Source of the DNA: Rhodanobacteraceae bacterium
GTDB lineage: Bacteria > Pseudomonadota > Gammaproteobacteria > Xanthomonadales > Rhodanobacteraceae
NCBI GenBank assembly: GCA_016790075.1
Contig: JAEUPP010000038.1
Coordinates: 97,729 to 161,728 of the forward strand
Reading direction: 5' to 3'
Length of the DNA stretch: 64,000 bases
The position numbers were made by a program, and so were the translations under genes. The notes beneath the pieces were generated by a model. The model saw only the letters and a list, made by a program, of their open reading frames with translations, ran no database searches and was not told the DNA's origin. Shown here one piece after another: positions 17,785 to 27,015 of the stretch; the first letter of the stretch is position 1, and each line of letters begins with the position of its first letter.

Positions 17785-19020
17785 TCAGTACAGCACGCGG
17801 GCGCGCAGCGTGCCGGGAATCGCTGCCAGCGCGTCCTTGAGTTCGGCGGCGCGCTCTTCGGGCATGGATACATCGATGACGACGTAACCGACCTGGGGAT
17901 CGGTCTGCAGATACTGGCCGTCGATGTTGACGTTCTCGCGCGAAAACAGATCGTTGATGCGCGACAGCATGCCCGGCACATTTTTGTGGATGTGCAGCAG
18001 GCGGCGGCTATGCGGATGCTCGGGCAGCGAGGCTTCGGGGAAGTTGACTGCCGACAGCGTGGAGCCGTTGTCGCTGTAGCGCACCAGCTTGCTCGCGACT
18101 TCGATCCCGATATTGTCCTGTGCTTCGAGTGTGCTGCCGCCGACATGCGGGGTCAGGATCACGTTGTCCATGCCAATCAAGGGCGAGGTGAACACATCGT
18201 CATTGCCCTTGGGCTCAACCGGAAACACGTCGACGGCAGCGCCGGACAGATGCCCGCTACGCAATGCCGCCGCGAGTGCATCGATATCCACTACCGTGCC
18301 GCGCGAGGCATTGATAAGTGCGGCACCCGGACGCATGCGCGAAATCTGTTCGGCACTCATCATCATCTGGGTAGCCGGAGTTTCGGGGACATGCAGCGAT
18401 ACCACGTCGGCCCGACCCAGCAGATCATTCAGGCTCAGCGCCGGGCGTGCATTGCCCAGCGCCAGCTTGGTCTCGATGTCGTGATAGATCACGCGCATGC
18501 CCAGCGCTTCGGCAAGCAGGCCAACCTGGGTGCCGATATGGCCGTAGCCGACTATGCCCAGCACCTTGTCGCGGACTTCAAAACTGCCAGCGGCCGATTT
18601 GGACCAGCCGCCGCGATGGCATTCGGCGTTCTTCTGTGGGATGCGCCGCATCAGCAGTATGGTCTCGGCGATGACGAGTTCGGCCACACTGCGCGTATTG
18701 GAATAGGGCGCATTGAATACCGGAATCCCCGCTGCCTTGGCGCCGGCCAGATCCACCTGATTCGTGCCTATGCAAAAGCAGCCGATCGCGATCAGGCGCT
18801 TGGCCTGTTCCAGCACATCCGCCGTGAGCTGAGTGCGTGAGCGTATGCCGATCAGGTGGGCGTCGGCGATGCGGCGCTTGAGCTCGTCCTCGGGCAGCGA
18901 CTTGTCATGAAATTCGATCTGCGAATAACCCGCGTTCTGGAAGGTCTCGACCGCACTGCGGCTGACACCTTCGAGCAACAACACGCGGATGTCCTGTTTG
19001 GGGTAAGACGTCTTCTTCAT
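17785..19020 (-). CDS. serA: D-3-phosphoglycerate dehydrogenase
   Basis: NAD-dependent first enzyme of serine synthesis, oxidising 3-phosphoglycerate. The 411-residue product has the short (Escherichia coli-like) architecture: substrate domain, NAD fold with GYGHIGTQVG, catalytic region with NASRGT and TPHVGGST, and a C-terminal ACT domain (HIHKNVPGMLSRIND) for serine feedback control. It begins MKKTSYPKQDIRVLLLEGV. A D-2-hydroxyglutarate dehydrogenase gene is divergent across 156 bases. SerA enzymes of this type can reduce 2-ketoglutarate to D-2-hydroxyglutarate, which that neighbour would reoxidise. Confidence 0.96.
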   Translation of the reverse strand: MKKTSYPKQDIRVLLLEGVSRSAVETFQNAGYSQIEFHDKSLPEDELKRRIADAHLIGIRSRTQLTADVLEQAKRLIAIGCFCIGTNQVDLAGAKAAGIPVFNAPYSNTRSVAELVIAETILLMRRIPQKNAECHRGGWSKSAAGSFEVRDKVLGIVGYGHIGTQVGLLAEALGMRVIYHDIETKLALGNARPALSLNDLLGRADVVSLHVPETPATQMMMSAEQISRMRPGAALINASRGTVVDIDALAAALRSGHLSGAAVDVFPVEPKGNDDVFTSPLIGMDNVILTPHVGGSTLEAQDNIGIEVASKLVRYSDNGSTLSAVNFPEASLPEHPHSRRLLHIHKNVPGMLSRINDLFSRENVNIDGQYLQTDPQVGYVVIDVSMPEERAAELKDALAAIPGTLRARVLY

Positions 19021-19176
19021 GGTTTGATCGCGTCAGGGAATTGATGTAAGCGGCGCAGCCATGCGGTGCTGCGGCGAAACGCCACTATGCCCGTTCGCGC
19101 CAGTCTGCCGCAATGCAACACTGGACGACTAATGACATCGCTGGCAGGCTCGGCCGACCCCCTGAGACGAGCCTGT

Positions 19177-20559
19177 ATGAACACGTCCGCCCTTGCTGCG
19201 TTGCGCCAGTCCCTGCCGGCGCTGAAACTGACTACCGAAGCCAGCGAACTTGAGCACTACGGTCGTGACTGGACCCGGCGCTGGACACCGGCGCCGCTCG
19301 CGATCGCCTGGCCGACAGATACGGCCCAGGTGCAGGGCATAGTGCAGTGGGCCAACGCACAGGCGGTCGCGCTCGTGCCTTCTGGCGGCCGCACGGGTTT
19401 GTCCGGTGGTGCGGTCGCGGCAAATGGTGAACTCGTTGTGAGCCTGGAGCGCATGAACCGGGTGCTCGCCTTCGATGCCATTGACCGCACCCTGACCGTG
19501 CAGCCGGGCATCGCACTGCAGACGGTGCAGAATGCAGCGATTGAGCACGGACTGATCTATCCCGTCGATTTCGGCGCACGCGGTTCCTGCCAGATCGGCG
19601 GCAACGTCGCGACCAATGCCGGGGGCATTCGCGTTATTCGCTATGGCAATACGCGCAACTGGATAGCCGGCCTCAAGGTCGTCACTGGTGCGGGCGATGT
19701 GCTGGATCTGAATCGCGGCCTGGTCAAGAACGCGAGCGGTTATGACCTGCGCCACCTGTTCATCGGCTCCGAAGGCACGCTCGGTATTGTGGTGGAGGCG
19801 ACGCTGGCCCTGACCGACGCGCCGCCGCCTTCACAAGTGCTGCTGTTCGCGGTGCCGCATATGGATGCACTGATGCAGGTCTTCGGCGCCTGCCGCGCGC
19901 GTCTGAGCCTCAGCGCCTTTGAGTTCTTCACGGACCGCGCCCTGCATCACGTCATGGCACACGGTGCGCAGAATCCATTCGCGGAGATCGCGCCGTATTA
20001 CGTGGTCACCGAATTCGATGCAGGCGACGAGGCACAGCAGAACGCAGCGCTCGCGCTGTTCGAGCATTGCCTGGAGCAGGGGTGGGTCACGGACGGTGTC
20101 GTAAGCCAGAGCGAGGCGCAGGCGCGCAGCCTTTGGCGCTTGCGTGAAGGCATTACCGAGAGCCTTGCACCGCACAAGCCCTACAAGAACGATATATCGG
20201 TACGCATCGCCGCCGTGCCGGCTTTCCTGCACGATATGCAGGCGCTGCTGAGCCGTGAATACCCGGAATTTGATGTGATCTGGTTTGGCCACATCGGCGA
20301 CGGCAATCTGCACATCAACATCGTCAAACCCGAAGGCATGGACTATGCAGCGTTCATCGCCGAGTGCGAGCGTGTCACCGAGCTGCTCTGCGAGGTGCTG
20401 GTGCATCACGCCGGCAGTATCTCGGCCGAACACGGCATAGGTCTGGTCAAGAAACCGTATCTCGGCAGCGCGCGCAGCGCCGAGGAAATTGCGCTGATGC
20501 GCGGTATCCGTGCGGTCCTTGATCCCAACGGGATCATGAATCCGGGCAAGTTGTTCTAG
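19177..20559 (+). CDS. FAD-linked D-2-hydroxyglutarate dehydrogenase
   Basis: Flavoprotein of the VAO/GlcD fold that oxidises D-2-hydroxyglutarate to 2-ketoglutarate. The 460-residue product shows the FAD loop PSGGRTGLSGGAV, the family segment IGGNVATNAGGIRVIRYGN, and the C-terminal metal/substrate motif WFGHIGDGNLHIN plus EHGIGLVKK. The ATG at 19177 matches family length; the ATG at 19132 is an alternative, with no clear ribosome-binding site for either. Divergence from serA supports this substrate: coupling of the two enzymes is established in Pseudomonas. A glycolate or lactate dehydrogenase is the less likely reading. Confidence 0.85.
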   Translation: MNTSALAALRQSLPALKLTTEASELEHYGRDWTRRWTPAPLAIAWPTDTAQVQGIVQWANAQAVALVPSGGRTGLSGGAVAANGELVVSLERMNRVLAFDAIDRTLTVQPGIALQTVQNAAIEHGLIYPVDFGARGSCQIGGNVATNAGGIRVIRYGNTRNWIAGLKVVTGAGDVLDLNRGLVKNASGYDLRHLFIGSEGTLGIVVEATLALTDAPPPSQVLLFAVPHMDALMQVFGACRARLSLSAFEFFTDRALHHVMAHGAQNPFAEIAPYYVVTEFDAGDEAQQNAALALFEHCLEQGWVTDGVVSQSEAQARSLWRLREGITESLAPHKPYKNDISVRIAAVPAFLHDMQALLSREYPEFDVIWFGHIGDGNLHINIVKPEGMDYAAFIAECERVTELLCEVLVHHAGSISAEHGIGLVKKPYLGSARSAEEIALMRGIRAVLDPNGIMNPGKLF

Positions 20560-20648
20560 CCAGACCGCACGCGCCATATCGCGCAATCACATATCCGTCC
20601 TGGCCTGGAACTCGCGTATAAGCTTGGCTGTTGGACTACGGAATCGCG

Positions 20649-21749
20649 ATGAATACTGAGCAACCCCCACCGTCGCTGGACCTCGCACAGACTCGATTGC
20701 GCATCGACGCGATCGACAGGGAAATCCAGCAACTGATCGCCGAGCGTGCGCGCTGGGCCCAGCAGGTCGGCAAGGCCAAGGGCGAACTCAAGGCGGCTGT
20801 TGACTATTACCGGCCCGAGCGCGAAGCGCAGGTATTGCGCATGGTCGTGGACCGCAACGCCGGCCCACTCAGCAACGAGGAAATGGTGCGGTTGTTCCGC
20901 GAGATCATGTCCGCCTGCCTCGCGCAGCAGGAGCCCCTGAAGATCGGGTTTCTTGGTCCGGAAGGCACCTTCAGCCAGCAGGCTGTGCTCAAGCACTTCG
21001 GCCATTCGATCAAGGGTCTACCGCTGGCGACGATCGATGAGGTATTCCAGGAAGTTGCCGCGGGTAACGCCGATTTCGGCGTGGTGCCTATCGAGAACTC
21101 CAGCGAAGGCACGGTGAATTCCTCGCTGGACCTTTTTGTCACTTCGCCGCTGAAAATCTGCGGCGAAATCGAACTGCGCGTGCACCAGCATCTGTTGTCG
21201 CGCACGACACGGCTGGAGGAGATCGAACGCGTCTATTCGCATCCGCAATCGCTGGGCCAGTGCAAGGCCTGGCTGCGGGCAAACCTGCCCAGAGCCGAAC
21301 GCATTCCGGTATCGAGCAATGCCGAAGCCGCACGCCGTGCGCGCAACGCGGACGATGCTGCGGCAATCGCCGGCGAAACTGCGGCGCATATTTACGGCCT
21401 CAAGGTTCTCGCGCGGCAGATCGAGGACCGTCCTGACAATACCACGCGCTTTTTTGTGATCGGCCGGGAGCTGTTTCCCGCCTCGGGTCACGACAAGACT
21501 TCGCTGCTGATGTCGGTCAGAGACAGGCCCGGCGCGCTGTACGAACTGCTGACACCGTTTGCTGATCAGGGGCTGTCCATGACCAAGATCGAGTCGCGGC
21601 CGGCACGGACGGGAAAATGGGAATATGTATTCTTTATCGAGATTGAGGGGCATGTGGAAGATCCGCGCATCAGTGCGGCGATAGACCAGGCGAGGGTGCG
21701 GGCGGCCGAAGTGAAGGTGCTGGGCTCCTATCCGGTGGCCTTGTTATGA
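20649..21749 (+). CDS. pheA: Bifunctional chorismate mutase / prephenate dehydratase (P-protein)
   Basis: Two-step enzyme of phenylalanine synthesis, chorismate to prephenate to phenylpyruvate. The 366-residue product has an N-terminal AroQ mutase at about 10-95 (RIDAIDREIQQLIAERA), a prephenate dehydratase at about 100-275 (GPEGTFSQQAV, NSSEGTVNSSLDL, the TRF motif), and a C-terminal ACT domain (DRPGALYELLTP, ESRPARTGKWEY) for feedback control. ATG at 20649. Its stop overlaps the hisC start by four bases. Confidence 0.96.
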   Translation: MNTEQPPPSLDLAQTRLRIDAIDREIQQLIAERARWAQQVGKAKGELKAAVDYYRPEREAQVLRMVVDRNAGPLSNEEMVRLFREIMSACLAQQEPLKIGFLGPEGTFSQQAVLKHFGHSIKGLPLATIDEVFQEVAAGNADFGVVPIENSSEGTVNSSLDLFVTSPLKICGEIELRVHQHLLSRTTRLEEIERVYSHPQSLGQCKAWLRANLPRAERIPVSSNAEAARRARNADDAAAIAGETAAHIYGLKVLARQIEDRPDNTTRFFVIGRELFPASGHDKTSLLMSVRDRPGALYELLTPFADQGLSMTKIESRPARTGKWEYVFFIEIEGHVEDPRISAAIDQARVRAAEVKVLGSYPVALL

Positions 21750-22864
21750 GCTGGGATATCGCTGGCCTCGCCAATGCCGCAACGGCGAAATTGCGGGCTT
21801 ATGATCCGGGTCACGACTTGCCGGCGTTGCGGCATCAGCATGGCGAGCGCCTGATCGAGCTCGGTTCCAACGAAACCTCGCTGGGTGCGAGTCCTGCCGT
21901 TGCGGCGGCCATCACCGCAGCACTGCCGGATATTTATCGCTATCCCGATCCCAAGGGCGGTGCACTCAAGTGCGCGCTGGCCGCACACCTCGCCGTCGAG
22001 CCGGCGCAGATCGCGCTCGGCAATGGTTCGCATGAGCTGCTCATGCTGCTCGCGCAGTGTTTCGCCGATGCCAAGACCTCGGTGGTCTATTCGCAATATG
22101 GCTTCGCGGTTTTTTCCATTGCTACCGCAGCGGCTGGCGCACAAGCGGTGTGTGTGCCCGCCTTGCCGGCAGATCATCCCAGCGCGCCGCTGGGGCATGA
22201 CCTCGATGCGATGGCCGCTGCGGTAAGGCCTGATACGCGGCTGTTATACGTCGCCAATCCGAACAATCCGACCGGAACCTGGTTCGATGACGCGGCGCTG
22301 GACCGCTTCCTGCAGCGACTGCCGGCACATCTTGTCGTCGTCGTCGACGAGGCGTATGCGGAATACGTGACGACGCCCGGTACCGGTTCGGCCGTGCGCC
22401 TGTTGCGCAATGGCGGACGACAGCAGCCGAATCTGATCGTCACTCGTACGTTTTCCAAAGCCTATGCGCTGGCTGGATTGCGCGTTGGTTATGCAGTGGG
22501 CTCGGTTGGGGCCATCGCCGTGGTCGAGCGCCTGCGAGAGTCGTTCAATGTCAACAGCCTCGCTCTGGTTGCTGCCGAAGCGGCCCTGGCCGACGTGGCG
22601 CATGCGCAGCGTATTCGGGATCACACGGCGATCGAGCGCGAGTGGCTGGCGGATCGGCTACGCGCGCTTGGCTTGCGTGTGTTTCCGTCGCAGACCAATT
22701 TTCTGCTGGTCGATTTCGGGCGCGAAGCAGGCGAAATCGAAACCCAGCTGTTCCGCCACGCCGTCGTGGTAAGGCCCATGGCCGGCTACGGTCTGCCGAC
22801 CTGTCTGCGTATCAGTATCGGCACGCGTGCGGAAAGTGAACGCCTGCTGGAGGCGCTGGCATGA
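21746..22864 (+). CDS. hisC: Histidinol-phosphate aminotransferase family protein
   Basis: PLP aminotransferase, 372 residues, with NPNNPTGTW, VVVDEAYAEY and the PLP lysine in TRTFSKAYALAGLRVGYA. In this position between pheA and aroA the enzyme usually serves both imidazole acetol phosphate and aromatic keto acids, so it may be the final step of phenylalanine and tyrosine synthesis (HisC2). Overlaps pheA and aroA by ATGA junctions, so all three are coupled. Confidence 0.93.
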   Translation: MSWDIAGLANAATAKLRAYDPGHDLPALRHQHGERLIELGSNETSLGASPAVAAAITAALPDIYRYPDPKGGALKCALAAHLAVEPAQIALGNGSHELLMLLAQCFADAKTSVVYSQYGFAVFSIATAAAGAQAVCVPALPADHPSAPLGHDLDAMAAAVRPDTRLLYVANPNNPTGTWFDDAALDRFLQRLPAHLVVVVDEAYAEYVTTPGTGSAVRLLRNGGRQQPNLIVTRTFSKAYALAGLRVGYAVGSVGAIAVVERLRESFNVNSLALVAAEAALADVAHAQRIRDHTAIEREWLADRLRALGLRVFPSQTNFLLVDFGREAGEIETQLFRHAVVVRPMAGYGLPTCLRISIGTRAESERLLEALA

Positions 22865-24168
22865 GCGGCAGTAACGAAACCTGGCTCAGTACACGCGGCA
22901 CTGCGCTGGCGGGTGAATTGCGCGTACCTGGCGACAAGTCGATCTCGCATCGCGCAGTGATGTTCGCCGCGTTGGCCGATGGCACTTCAAGCGTCAGCGG
23001 CTTTCTTGAAGGTGAAGACACGCGCGCGACCGTCCGCGCCTTCGCGACCATGGGCGTGCGCATCGAGCAACCCAGTGCCAGCGAGCGCATCGTGCATGGT
23101 GTTGGCCTGCACGGACTCAGCCCACCCGCTACGCTGATCGATTGTGGCAATGCGGGCACGGGCATGCGCTTGCTTACGGGCATTCTGGCGGGGCAGCGCT
23201 TCGACAGCCGGTTGACCGGTGACGAATCCCTGTCACGCCGGCCCATGCGCCGTGTCATCGAGCCGCTGGCGCGCATGGGCGCGCAGATCGACGCCCAGGA
23301 AGGTGGGCTGCCACCGCTGCAAGTGCATGGCGGGCGAATCCTGAGCGGCGTTGATTATGCGTTGCCGATTGCCAGTGCCCAGGTCAAATCCGCCGTGCTG
23401 CTTGCCGGTCTCTACGCGCGCGGCGAGACGGTCGTGCGTGAGCCGCATCCGACGCGCGACTATACCGAGCGCATGCTCGCCGCATTTGGATGGCCAATTG
23501 CATTCTCCGCGGGGCAGGCGAGGCTTTCGGGCGGCCATCAGATGTGTGCGACGAATGTCGTCGTGCCGGCGGATTTCTCATCGGCCGCGTTCTTTCTCGT
23601 TGCCGCGAGCCTGGTGCCGGGTTCGGACCTGCTGCTGCGCGAGGTCGGCATCAATCCGCGGCGCACCGGTTTGCTGGCGGCGCTCAGGCTGATGGGCGCC
23701 GACATCACGCTGGAATCTCCGCGTGAACTGGGTGGTGAAGCGGTCGCCGATCTGCGTGTCCGCCATGCGCGGCTGCAGGGTATCGCGGTGCCGGAGGCCC
23801 TGGTTCCGGACATGATCGACGAGTTTCCCATTTTGTTCGTGGCCGCTGCAGCGGCAGCGGGAACGACCCGCGTGACCGGTGTTGCCGAGCTGCGCGTCAA
23901 GGAATCCGACCGTATCGCAGTCATGGCACGTGGTCTGCGCCGACTTGGTATTGCGATCGAGGAAACACCCGATGGTGCCATCATCGAAGGCGGTCGCCTT
24001 GGGGCAGGCACGGTGGACAGTGCGGGGGACCACCGCTGCGCCATGAGTTTCGCCGTCGCCGGCCTCGTTGCTGACGGCGAGATCCAAATCGGCGACTGCG
24101 CCAATGTGGCGACTTCATTCCCGGGTTTTGTCGAACTTGCCAACAGCTGCGGATTTCGCCTGAGCTGA
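22861..24168 (+). CDS. aroA: 3-phosphoshikimate 1-carboxyvinyltransferase (EPSP synthase)
   Basis: Shikimate pathway enzyme joining shikimate-3-phosphate and PEP. The 435-residue product has VPGDKSISHRAVMFAALADG, CGNAGTGMRLLTG and RVKESDRIAVMARGLRRLG, all class signatures. It overlaps hisC by four bases. In many gammaproteobacteria cmk and rpsA follow; here a gap and an exported beta-propeller gene follow instead. Confidence 0.97.
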   Translation: MSGSNETWLSTRGTALAGELRVPGDKSISHRAVMFAALADGTSSVSGFLEGEDTRATVRAFATMGVRIEQPSASERIVHGVGLHGLSPPATLIDCGNAGTGMRLLTGILAGQRFDSRLTGDESLSRRPMRRVIEPLARMGAQIDAQEGGLPPLQVHGGRILSGVDYALPIASAQVKSAVLLAGLYARGETVVREPHPTRDYTERMLAAFGWPIAFSAGQARLSGGHQMCATNVVVPADFSSAAFFLVAASLVPGSDLLLREVGINPRRTGLLAALRLMGADITLESPRELGGEAVADLRVRHARLQGIAVPEALVPDMIDEFPILFVAAAAAAGTTRVTGVAELRVKESDRIAVMARGLRRLGIAIEETPDGAIIEGGRLGAGTVDSAGDHRCAMSFAVAGLVADGEIQIGDCANVATSFPGFVELANSCGFRLS

Positions 24169-24510
24169 CGGCGTGCCTACAGATCCTGGACGTCTTTCAG
24201 CGATCTGAGCTGTTTCGCTGGGCCAGCCGATAAGCGTGGACTTTGCCCGGAATGCGAGGTGCGGCGGCATCCTCGCCGGGCACGCGGTCTGCCGTTCTTG
24301 CTGGTGGCCGATGGACAGCGGGTCCGGACAACCGGTAGCTGCCGGAACGGACCCCATTGCCGGCTCGTCGCTTGGTTGCACAGCTTGCGCACTATCGACC
24401 GTCTCATGATCCGCTACAGCGGCCTGTCACCATTGAATGGCCTTATGAGGCGCGCTTGCGAGTCCTCGTACAGGCACTCAATCAGGCTTTCCTTCGAAAA
24501 GGAATACTGC
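24169..24510. other. Gap between aroA and the beta-propeller gene
   Basis: 342 bases with no convincing gene. An in-frame extension of the next ORF crosses it but lacks a good start and the codons look random. No cmk or rpsA remnant was seen. The promoter of the next gene should lie here; no clear -35/-10 pair was recognised. Confidence 0.5.
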
Positions 24511-25680
24511 ATGAAAAAAATGATCATGCTTTGCATGGCAGCGGCGGCCGTGGGCGTCGTTACGGCCAACGCGGCGACCTATGTGGATCTGCCTATCACC
24601 AACGCCAGGGACCACGCATTCAACGGCAATCTGCTCTACGTCACCAGCGGCAACCAGCTGCATCGCTTCGACCTTTCCACTTGTACGCATTATTCACCGT
24701 TGACACTGGGGCAGCGCCTGCTCGGAGTGGAAGCATCGCCGGATGGACGCTATTTGGCTGTTGCAAACGGTGCCGTCATCAACGGAAACGTTCAGGTATT
24801 TCTGTTTGACAGGTTCGGCCAGCGCGCACCTCGCACGATTTCCTATCCTGCCGCGTTCGGCGAAAGCGGTAGCTACATGGTGTCCTGGGAAGGCAGTTCG
24901 AGCCTGTTGATCAGCGGTACCTACGCGGGTTCAGGTTGGACCCCGCTGCGACGCTACAATGTTCTGACCGGTGCGCTGGCTCAGGTTCGCTCCGTGACCC
25001 AGAACACGATGCTCGCCGCCAGCGCCAACGGTCAGGCAACAGCGCTGGCGGAATCAAACATCAGCAGTGGCCCTGTACATGTACTGGATGCAGCCAGCAG
25101 CACTGTCGGTGCATCGGTCAACACGAACTGGTTTGTGTTCGAGGTCGCGGTGAACAGCGACGCAAGCCGTCTGATCGTGCCTACCTACAGCGGCACGTTT
25201 GTCTACCAGCGCCAGGGCACCAGTCTGTCCCAAACCGGAACGATAGGTGCGTATGCGGACTATGGCCCGGTGGCCGCTGCATTTTCGCCCGACGGTAGCC
25301 GTATCGTTACCGCGAGTTATGCCTGGACTCCAAACCCCACGCGGCAGGGAATTCTTCTGTACGACGCACAGACGCTTGCGCGAATTTCGACTATCGACCC
25401 TTACCCGTTCAGCTGGACCGGAAACTACGCGCTGGGTGCCGGGCGGCTGACCTTGTCGCACGACGGCAACTGGCTGGCCGCCACGCTCAATGATCGCGTT
25501 CGCCTTTACGACGTCCATGCCGAACTTGGTGACCCCGGTCGCGCACCTTCGGGCTGCACCAGGGCCGTACCCAGCTTCGACGATTACGCCGACGAGCGCG
25601 CGCTGCAGCAGCAGGTCGATCGTGCTGCACCGCGTACGGTAGACGCGTATGGCCGTTTCGTGGATCCAGCGGCGAAGTAG
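24511..25680 (+). CDS. Exported beta-propeller-like protein
   Basis: The ATG at 24511 follows AAAAGGAAT and opens a signal peptide (MKKMIMLCMAAAAVGVVTANA). The mature part of the 389-residue product has repeated blades of YVTSGNQLHRFD, ASPDGRYLAVANG and FSPDGSRIVTASY type, the pattern of seven-bladed WD40/YVTN-like propellers. It is predicted to be periplasmic or extracellular. Substrate or partner is unknown. The end, AYGRFVDPAAK, lacks the C-terminal motif found in neighbouring exported proteins. Confidence 0.75.
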   Translation: MKKMIMLCMAAAAVGVVTANAATYVDLPITNARDHAFNGNLLYVTSGNQLHRFDLSTCTHYSPLTLGQRLLGVEASPDGRYLAVANGAVINGNVQVFLFDRFGQRAPRTISYPAAFGESGSYMVSWEGSSSLLISGTYAGSGWTPLRRYNVLTGALAQVRSVTQNTMLAASANGQATALAESNISSGPVHVLDAASSTVGASVNTNWFVFEVAVNSDASRLIVPTYSGTFVYQRQGTSLSQTGTIGAYADYGPVAAAFSPDGSRIVTASYAWTPNPTRQGILLYDAQTLARISTIDPYPFSWTGNYALGAGRLTLSHDGNWLAATLNDRVRLYDVHAELGDPGRAPSGCTRAVPSFDDYADERALQQQVDRAAPRTVDAYGRFVDPAAK

Positions 25681-26043
25681 AACTGGTCAGTGCCCAGTAG
25701 AACGCGGCGACGGCGCTTGCCGTCGCCGCTGCCCCACCGGTCGTGCGTGTACGGATGCAGGAAAAGGGGTGGATGTAGTCGGTTAGGGGATCTGAACGCG
25801 GCTTCCCGGCCAATCCGGCCTGATCTTGCCGCCTCGAAATCCGCAGAAACGCACCATCCGAGCGTGGTGCAGCCGCTGTCATCGGGGCACTATCGTGTCG
25901 TGACCGATGCGTCGAGGACGTAACTCCTCGGCGCAGTGCAAAACGCGAGTACCTGTCGACAGGCCTTGGCTGTGGCTGATCTTCGGACAGGATAGATCGC
26001 TTGCGAGCACGGTCGGTATCGGCGGCCACGAGGTGATTGGGAC
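25681..26043. other. Gap with a GC hairpin downstream of the propeller gene
   Basis: 363 bases without a supported gene. A perfect 11-bp stem (25704-25714 with 25719-25729, loop GCTT) lies 24 bases after the stop, with no T run. It is a likely transcript-end structure, less surely a terminator. The rest shows nothing recognisable. Confidence 0.45.
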
Positions 26044-26802
26044 ATGAGTTTGCTACGCATCGGGGCGCTGATCCTCGCACTGTCGGCAACGCTGCGTTCG
26101 CCGGCCCCGGCCGCGAAGGAAATCAGCGGCATCCTGTCAGCCCGGCCGGCGACATCGGTCGCGACGCCGGTGTCTGCAGGCCGGCATCACCTCAAGGCAG
26201 GAACGACGCTGTATGTACCGGAGACGATTCCGGCCGATGCAGCGGCGCCCTTCCTGCTGCTGCTCCATGGCGGCGGCGGCACGGGCGAGAACATGATCCG
26301 CAAGTTCAAACGCCAGGCGGACCGTCACGGCATCATCCTGCTGGCACCTGATGCGGCAGGGCCTACCTGGGACGTGGCACTGTCGATGACGGGCAATCCC
26401 TGGACGCAACCAAGTTTCGGTAGGGACGTGCTGCGTATCGATGCCGTACTCAAGGACGCATTCGCGCGCGTGAATGTGGATCCACAGCGTGTCGCGGTCG
26501 CCGGCTTTTCCGACGGCGCCAGCAATGCCTTGTCGATAGGTGTTCACAATGCTGCATTGTTCCATGACACGCTGGCTTTTTCCGCCGGTGGCATGGTTCC
26601 ACACCGGGGCGGGCCGCCGGGCCGGGTATTGTTCATCCATGGAGCCAAGGATCCGGTTTTGCCGATAACAACCATGCGCGACTCGCTGGCACCTACGCTG
26701 CGCGCGGCAGGTTTTGCTGTGACGTTCGTGACCTTCGATGGTGGGCACGAACTGCCGGACCGGGTGGTGGAGCAGGCCATAGCCTGGTGGCTGGGACTGT
26801 AG
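26044..26802 (+). CDS. Secreted alpha/beta hydrolase (PHB depolymerase/LpqC-like esterase)
   Basis: Predicted exported serine esterase. The 252-residue product has a signal peptide (1-24, ending SPAPAA), the oxyanion region LLLHGGGGTGENM, the nucleophile elbow GFSDGAS, Asp in GAKDPVLP and His in DGGHELP, a full catalytic triad. The fold and length match the polyhydroxybutyrate depolymerase/feruloyl-esterase-like group. The substrate cannot be fixed; PHA oligomers are possible given the granule genes at 1.5-3.9 kb, but they are distant. ATG at 26044 follows a short gap with weak ribosome-binding site. Confidence 0.8.
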   Translation: MSLLRIGALILALSATLRSPAPAAKEISGILSARPATSVATPVSAGRHHLKAGTTLYVPETIPADAAAPFLLLLHGGGGTGENMIRKFKRQADRHGIILLAPDAAGPTWDVALSMTGNPWTQPSFGRDVLRIDAVLKDAFARVNVDPQRVAVAGFSDGASNALSIGVHNAALFHDTLAFSAGGMVPHRGGPPGRVLFIHGAKDPVLPITTMRDSLAPTLRAAGFAVTFVTFDGGHELPDRVVEQAIAWWLGL

Positions 26803-27015
26803 CCTTGTCGGGAGTGCGGACAGCCCATTCTCCGGCCCGCTCGATCAATCATGCGGCCGCAGTAGAAGGGGTGTGAGAAATGCAGGCTAGCGAACACCCT
26901 GGCTGACGAACACGGTCACGGGGTCAATACCCCTCAAGCGCTACCAATCGAAAGTAGAGATTGGCATTCCTGCCACCGATGTTGGAGGCCGCCGGCGGCA
27001 GCCTGGCGGAAGTTA

